This document shows, in pieces, positions 30,731 to 34,369 of a stretch of DNA of 34,369 nucleotides; within the stretch, counting starts at the first letter, position 1; the number at the start of each line of letters is the position of its first letter. The notes beneath the pieces were generated by a model. The model was not told the origin of the DNA, did no database searches, and saw only the letters and a list, made by a program, of their open reading frames with translations. This DNA is from Pseudomonadota bacterium (GTDB taxonomy: Bacteria; Pseudomonadota; Alphaproteobacteria; Reyranellales; Reyranellaceae). The stretch spans positions 1 through 34,369 of the forward strand of contig JAEZHS010000051.1 in assembly GCA_023436825.1 (NCBI GenBank). Reading direction: 5' to 3'. The position numbers and the translations under genes were made by a program.

Positions 30731-31014
30731 GCGCCCACGATCTACTTCCTCGCCGGCGTTGCGGCGATCGCCGGGTTCCTGTTCGCTTCGGCCGGCGCCG
30801 CGTGCTGATGCTGGCGGGACCTGGGCTCGCCTTCACCTTCACGGTGTTCGCGGCGATCTGCCTGGTCGGCATCGCCTTCAGCCTGCTGCGCGTACCCGAG
30901 ACCATGGGTTATTCTCTCGAGGCGATCGAGAAGCACCTGCGCTCGGGCGAGCCGCTGGCGTCGCTGCGCCGGGATACCGTTGTCGGTGTGACGGTGGCGG
31001 TTGCGGGCAAGTGA
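30731..31014 (+). pseudogene. MFS sugar-porter remnant with internal deletion
   Basis: An initial reading, APTIYFLAGVAAIAGFLFAS (from 30731), is the usual first transmembrane segment of glucose/galactose:proton symporters, where GFLFGYD would follow. It stops at 30806-30808. In another frame, from about 30826, comes the last helix FTVFAAICLVGIAF and the sugar-porter signature RVPETMGYSLEAIEKHL, ending at 31014. About 400 residues between these ends are missing, so no transporter can be made. AAGGAG lies upstream at 30710-30715, but the expected ATG is ATC. The rest of the 441-base gap between glk and ppgK holds no other gene. Confidence 0.8.
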
Positions 31015-31045
31015 GCGGGCGGGGCTGACACTCGGAGGACGCACG

Positions 31046-31750
31046 ATGAACGGCGCGCACAAACTCACGCTGGGGATCGACATAGGCGGCACCGGCCTCA
31101 AGGCAGCGGTCGTCGACGAAGACGCCCGGATGCTCACCGATCGGGTGCGCGTGGCAACGCCGACCGGGGCGCCCCCGGCGAAGTTCGTCGAGGTGCTGGC
31201 CGGGATGGTCGCCCCGCTGGGCGCCTTCGACCGCGTCGCCGTCGGCTTTCCCGGCGTCGTGCGCAATGGCCGGGTGCTGACCGCGGCGAACCTCGGCAAC
31301 GACACGTGGATCGGCTTCGACCTCGCCCAGGCGCTCGAGGCGTCCCTGGCAAAGCCGGTGCGGGTCGCCAACGACGCCGACCTGCAGGGCCTGGCCGTGA
31401 TCACCGGCAAGGGCGTCGAGATGGTCATCACCTTGGGCACGGGCTTCGGCACGGGCCTCTATCTCGATGGGCGGCTGGCGCCGCACCTCGAGATCGCCCA
31501 TCACCCCTTCCGCCACGGCGAGACGTACGACGAGCAGCTCGGCAATGCCGCACGCAAGGAGATCGGCGGGGCGCGCTGGAACAAGCGCGTGGAAAAAGCG
31601 ATCGGCAACATGCGGCGGCTGACCAACTTCGATCGCCTGTTCATCGGCGGCGGCAACGCCAAGAAGATCGACTTCGCCCTCGCGCCGGACATCACCGTCA
31701 TCTCGAACGAGGCCGGCATGGAGGGCGGCGTCGCGCTGTGGCGGGATTGA
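31046..31750 (+). CDS. ppgK: Polyphosphate/ATP glucokinase, ROK family
   Basis: A 234-residue ROK-family kinase of the polyphosphate-glucokinase type, phosphorylating glucose with polyphosphate (and often ATP). The motif LGIDIGGTGLKAAVVDED opens the protein. Further conserved blocks are VAVGFPGVVRNGRVLTAANL, VRVANDADLQGLAVITGKG, VITLGTGFGTGLYLDG and HHPFRHGETYDEQLGNAARK, and the late FIGGGNAKKIDF is distinctive for PpgK. The ATG at 31046 has GGAGG upstream. It follows the dead sugar-porter remnant on the same strand, most likely its former operon partner. This kinase is best known from actinobacteria and cyanobacteria, but occurs in other phyla. Confidence 0.92.
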   Translation: MNGAHKLTLGIDIGGTGLKAAVVDEDARMLTDRVRVATPTGAPPAKFVEVLAGMVAPLGAFDRVAVGFPGVVRNGRVLTAANLGNDTWIGFDLAQALEASLAKPVRVANDADLQGLAVITGKGVEMVITLGTGFGTGLYLDGRLAPHLEIAHHPFRHGETYDEQLGNAARKEIGGARWNKRVEKAIGNMRRLTNFDRLFIGGGNAKKIDFALAPDITVISNEAGMEGGVALWRD

Positions 31751-31754
31751 TCGA

Positions 31755-32963
31755 CTAAGGAGCGAGGCCGAACAACTCGGTCTCCTCGCGCACGCCACGC
31801 AGGCGATGGCGGCCAAGAGACACGAGCTCGTGGCGGCTGGCATCGGCGGCCTGCGCAAAGGACTGCGACACCACGAGATGGCGGTCGAGCGTGTCGCACA
31901 GGCGCTCGAGGCGCGAGGCCTCGTTGACGGCAGGCCCGATCACCGTGAAATCCAGGCGCGCGTCGGCGCCGACATTGCCATAGCTCACCTGGCCGACGTG
32001 CAGGGCGATGTCGAGGTCGGGCGTCGGCAGCGAGCGGGCGCCGCGCGTCTCGGCCAGGCCCGTCATCAGCGCCAGCGCCTCCTTCGCCGCTTCGAGCGCC
32101 ATCGCACAGGTCTCGGCGCGCGGCCGGTCCTCGATCCGGAAGATGGCCAAAAGCCCGTCGCCCATGAACTTGAGGACCTCGCCGCCGCGCGCGGTGAGCG
32201 GGCGCACCATGCAGTCGAAGCAGTCGTCCAGCAGCGCGATCAGGTCGCGGCCCGGCAGCGTGTCGGCAAGGGCGGTGAAGCCGCGCAGGTCGGTGAAGAA
32301 CAGCACCGCCTCCACGCCCTGCACCTCTCCGCGTTGCACCGTGCCGGCCAGCACACGCGTCGCCGGGTCTTGGCCGAGATAGGCCGACAGCAGCCCCTGG
32401 TAGACGGTGCGCATGGTCTGGGCCTTGGCAGCGAGCGCGAAGACCGGCAGCAGCGCCCGTATCGTCTCGACCTGGTCGTCCGAGTAGCCGCCCGGCCGAT
32501 CGGTGGTGAGCGAGCAGACGAGAAATAGTTCGCCGACGACGCGTTCAGGGTCGGCGGGAGCCAGCTCGCCGAATTGGAAGACGCGCGCCAGCCATTCCGT
32601 CATGCCGGCCGCCCGCAGCTCGTCGAACACCGGCACCTCCTGCTCGGGCGGCGGCGAGGTCAGGTCATAGCGGCGCTCGGCGATGCCATGCCTGATCATG
32701 GGCAAGAAGGGACTTTGCCGGATGATGGGCGCATCGACCTCGACGTGCTGGAACTCGTAGCGCACCCTGAGGCCCGTGGCGCGCTCCCAGATGAGGCTGC
32801 GCATGCGCACCATGGGATGAAGCGTGTTCATGCCGACGAAGGCCCTCGCCACCGGCACGCCGATCTCGTTCAGACGGCGCACGAAGCCGTCGACGATGTC
32901 GTCGAGCGAGAGGTCGCGCAGGCCGGCGTCGGCCAGCCAGTCGGTGATGGCCGTGAGCTTCAA
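31755..32963 (-). CDS. Class III adenylate cyclase with N-terminal sensory-like region
   Basis: A 402-residue cytoplasmic protein. Residues about 210-400 are a class III nucleotidyl cyclase domain. Metal ligands are Asp225 (FFTDLRGFT) and Asp269 (FMGDGLLAIF), base-selecting Lys265 (EVLKFMGDG) and Asp338 (RLDFTVIG), and transition-state Asn347 and Arg351 (GPAVNEASRLE). Lys with Asp specifies ATP, so the product should be cAMP. Residues 1-200 lack membrane segments and contain MNTLHPMVRMRSLIWERATG, a GAF/PAS-size region of unidentified ligand. The start is a TTG at 32963, six bases after the VOC gene stop; no in-frame ATG lies before residue 45. Translational coupling to the VOC gene is likely. 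Confidence 0.9.
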   Translation of the reverse strand: MKLTAITDWLADAGLRDLSLDDIVDGFVRRLNEIGVPVARAFVGMNTLHPMVRMRSLIWERATGLRVRYEFQHVEVDAPIIRQSPFLPMIRHGIAERRYDLTSPPPEQEVPVFDELRAAGMTEWLARVFQFGELAPADPERVVGELFLVCSLTTDRPGGYSDDQVETIRALLPVFALAAKAQTMRTVYQGLLSAYLGQDPATRVLAGTVQRGEVQGVEAVLFFTDLRGFTALADTLPGRDLIALLDDCFDCMVRPLTARGGEVLKFMGDGLLAIFRIEDRPRAETCAMALEAAKEALALMTGLAETRGARSLPTPDLDIALHVGQVSYGNVGADARLDFTVIGPAVNEASRLERLCDTLDRHLVVSQSFAQAADASRHELVSLGRHRLRGVREETELFGLAP

Positions 32964-32969
32964 CCGTGC

Positions 32970-33413
32970 CTAGGCCTTGACGCGGTTGCTGGCCCGGCAG
33001 CGGCAAGTGTCGAACTGGTGCAGCTCGACCATGTTGCCGCAGGGATCGTTCATGAAGAGCTGCGTGGAATCGGGACTGACGAGCCCCTCGATCACCCAGT
33101 ACTTCACGCCCATGCGGTCGAGCTCGGCCCGCGTCTCCTTGATGCTCCTGACGGCGTAGGCGACGTGCGGCCGCGTCGGATCCTCACCCGGCCCCTTGGC
33201 CACAGGGGACGGCTGCTTGCCGCCGATCAGATGGATCTGGCCGACCTCTCCGACATTGACCCAGGCGCCCGGGATGCCGGGAATGGTCGGGCGACCGCTG
33301 TCGCAGTGCAGGCCGAGCACGTCGGCATAGAAGTCCTGCGTCGCCTTCAGCTTGGCGCCGTCGTCGTCGACGCGGACGCCGGTGTGATGGATTTCCAGAA
33401 TCTCGACAGCCAT
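32970..33413 (-). CDS. VOC-superfamily protein (glyoxalase/bleomycin-resistance/dioxygenase fold)
   Basis: A 147-residue VOC protein. The first metal-ligand position is in EILEIHHTGVRVDD, a second in PHVAYAVRSI and the Glu in GNMVELHQFD. The C-terminus is Cys-rich and basic (TCRCRASNRVKA). AGGAGG precedes the ATG by nine bases. It lies 12 bases after the deacetylase gene and six before the cyclase gene, so the three form one transcript. The substrate is not evident; the unrelated-looking company (deacetylase, cyclase) does not clarify it. Confidence 0.9.
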   Translation of the reverse strand: MAVEILEIHHTGVRVDDDGAKLKATQDFYADVLGLHCDSGRPTIPGIPGAWVNVGEVGQIHLIGGKQPSPVAKGPGEDPTRPHVAYAVRSIKETRAELDRMGVKYWVIEGLVSPDSTQLFMNDPCGNMVELHQFDTCRCRASNRVKA

Positions 33414-33425
33414 TGTTCGTTCCTC

Positions 33426-34334
33426 CTATGCCGGCGGCGGCACCATCGTGCCCTTGGGCAGGGCCGCGCAGTGATCGTAGATCGCCGATGGCCGGGTGAA
33501 CCAGACGTTGTCCTTCTGCGGGTGATTGACGATGTGCTGCAGGGCCTCGCGCAGCATGCGCAGGCGATAGGGCTGGCCGACGATCATCGTGTGCAGGGCG
33601 ATGCCGCAGACCAGCGGCTGCTTCGCCGATTGCCTCAGCAGCTCCTCGAACTGGCCGATGACGAAGTCGCGGAACTGCTCGGGCGTGTGATGGCGCACCA
33701 GGATCTGCGGACTGTCGTTGATCTCGATGGGATAGGGCACGCTCATCAGCGGGCCCGAGCGGGTCTTCATCCAGAGCGGCTGGTCGTCGGCCGGCCAGTC
33801 CATCAGGAAGTCGAAGCCCGTCTCCTTCAGGAGGTCGGGGGTGTGATGGCTGGAGCTCATCCACGGCGCCATCCAGCCGCGCGGCCGCCTGCCCGACGCC
33901 TTCTCGATCGCGTCGCGCACCTCCTCCAGGAACCGCTTCTCATCGGCCTCCCACATCTGGCCGTGGCGCTCGGCATTGGTGCGGCCATGGCCGATGAACT
34001 CGTCGCCGCGCCCCTTCAGCGCCGCCACGATCTGCGGCGCGTAGTCGAACACCGTGGTGTTGATCAGGTGCGCTGCCGGCAGGTTGAGCTCGTCGAACAG
34101 CTCCAGGCAGCGCCACACGCCGACGCGGTTGCCGTAGTCGCGCCACGCGAAGGTGCGCGGATCGGGCGGCGTGCCGGCCACCGTCAGGAGATGCCCATCA
34201 CCGGCGCCGAAGGCGAAATGCTCGATGTTGAGGCCGAGATAGACGGCGAGCCGTTTGCCGTCGGGCCAGGAATAGTCCTTGCGCTCGGTGATCGGCGAGT
34301 AGCCGTAGCGATTGTGATAGGGCAGACGGAGCAT
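33426..34334 (-). CDS. Polysaccharide deacetylase-family (carbohydrate esterase 4) hydrolase
   Basis: A 302-residue protein of the polysaccharide-deacetylase superfamily in the branch with PuuE allantoinase-like and peptidoglycan-deacetylase-like enzymes. Recognisable parts are RLAVYLGLNIEHFAFGAG, WRDYGNRVGVWRCLELFDEL, DEFIGHGRTNAERHGQM (metal-binding His region), RPRGWMAPWMSSSHHTPDLL and CGIALHTMIVGQPYRLRML. These remove N-acyl groups or hydrolyse amides using a bound metal. No signal peptide, so a small cytoplasmic substrate is likelier than cell-wall polymer. GAGG precedes the ATG by eight bases. It heads the operon with the VOC and cyclase genes; the 35 bases beyond it hold nothing recognisable. 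Confidence 0.88.
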   Translation of the reverse strand: MLRLPYHNRYGYSPITERKDYSWPDGKRLAVYLGLNIEHFAFGAGDGHLLTVAGTPPDPRTFAWRDYGNRVGVWRCLELFDELNLPAAHLINTTVFDYAPQIVAALKGRGDEFIGHGRTNAERHGQMWEADEKRFLEEVRDAIEKASGRRPRGWMAPWMSSSHHTPDLLKETGFDFLMDWPADDQPLWMKTRSGPLMSVPYPIEINDSPQILVRHHTPEQFRDFVIGQFEELLRQSAKQPLVCGIALHTMIVGQPYRLRMLREALQHIVNHPQKDNVWFTRPSAIYDHCAALPKGTMVPPPA

Positions 34335-34369
34335 GGATCGATCCTCGTTACGACAATGCTGTCATCCCG

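Noticed and set aside
1..34369. tRNA, rRNA, riboswitch or plasmid/phage origin
   Set aside because: No clover-leaf, conserved RNA core or iteron cluster could be recognised by reading; small RNAs cannot be excluded without computation.

Overview
The window is a GC-rich stretch (roughly two thirds G+C by eye) of a bacterial chromosome. Gene content points to an alphaproteobacterium: TRAP and amino-acid ABC uptake systems, a FecR/DUF6600 envelope protein, an AhpC-AhpD pair, and an operator matching the Irr 'iron control element' of that class. A Reyranella- or Bradyrhizobium-like soil organism fits, but this is inference. I saw no rRNA, tRNA or CRISPR array.

Layout. 1-3.2 kb (minus): aldehyde dehydrogenase (C-terminus cut by the window), ahpD, ahpC and a VOC protein; ahpC has a perfect ATTAGAA-N3-TTCTAAT palindrome over its promoter. 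3.2-7.9 kb: a periplasmic amino-acid-binding protein, a luciferase-like monooxygenase, an unrecognised conserved protein and a 704-residue FecR/DUF6600 protein with a Pro/Gln-rich repeat tail. 7.9-12.5 kb (minus): a five-gene operon joining amino-acid ABC uptake (binding protein, permease, ATPase) to a DadA-like FAD amino-acid oxidase/dehydrogenase and an NAD-dependent 2-hydroxyacid dehydrogenase. 12.6-14.7 kb: a divergent pair, an enolase-superfamily enzyme and an HpcH/HpaI aldolase. 15.5-21.4 kb: oligopeptidase B and a TRAP transporter (dctP, dctQ, large dctM) with a composite palindromic repeat between dctP and dctQ. 22.8-28.6 kb: two serine beta-lactamase-fold hydrolases, an acr3/merR metal(loid) locus with a divergent, apparently damaged two-gene transcript, and an SDR. 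28.8-31.75 kb: a Glk-type glucokinase coupled to an exported TIM-barrel protein, then a gutted sugar-porter gene, then a polyphosphate/ATP glucokinase (ppgK). 31.75-34.3 kb (minus): class III adenylate cyclase, VOC protein and polysaccharide deacetylase in a compact operon.

Three gene graveyards stand out. 14.72-15.3 kb and 21.39-22.83 kb hold minus-strand fragments of foreign type (terminase small-subunit-like gene, C-terminus of a terminase large subunit, unknown phage-like ORFs, a frameshifted agmatinase tail). 30.73-31.01 kb holds the two ends of a deleted sugar porter. The first two graveyards each end, exactly against the stop codon of a plus-strand gene, in a minus-strand reading that finishes Pro-Lys-Gly-(Gly/Ser)-Leu-Phe-stop.

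Most of the window is ordinary catabolic and transport chromosome. The observations most worth following are the Irr-type control of ahpCD, the repeat that supplies the dctQ ribosome-binding site, the MerR-type promoter firing into a broken small Cys-rich operon, the two kinases around a dead sugar porter, and the uptake/oxidase/reductase operon.
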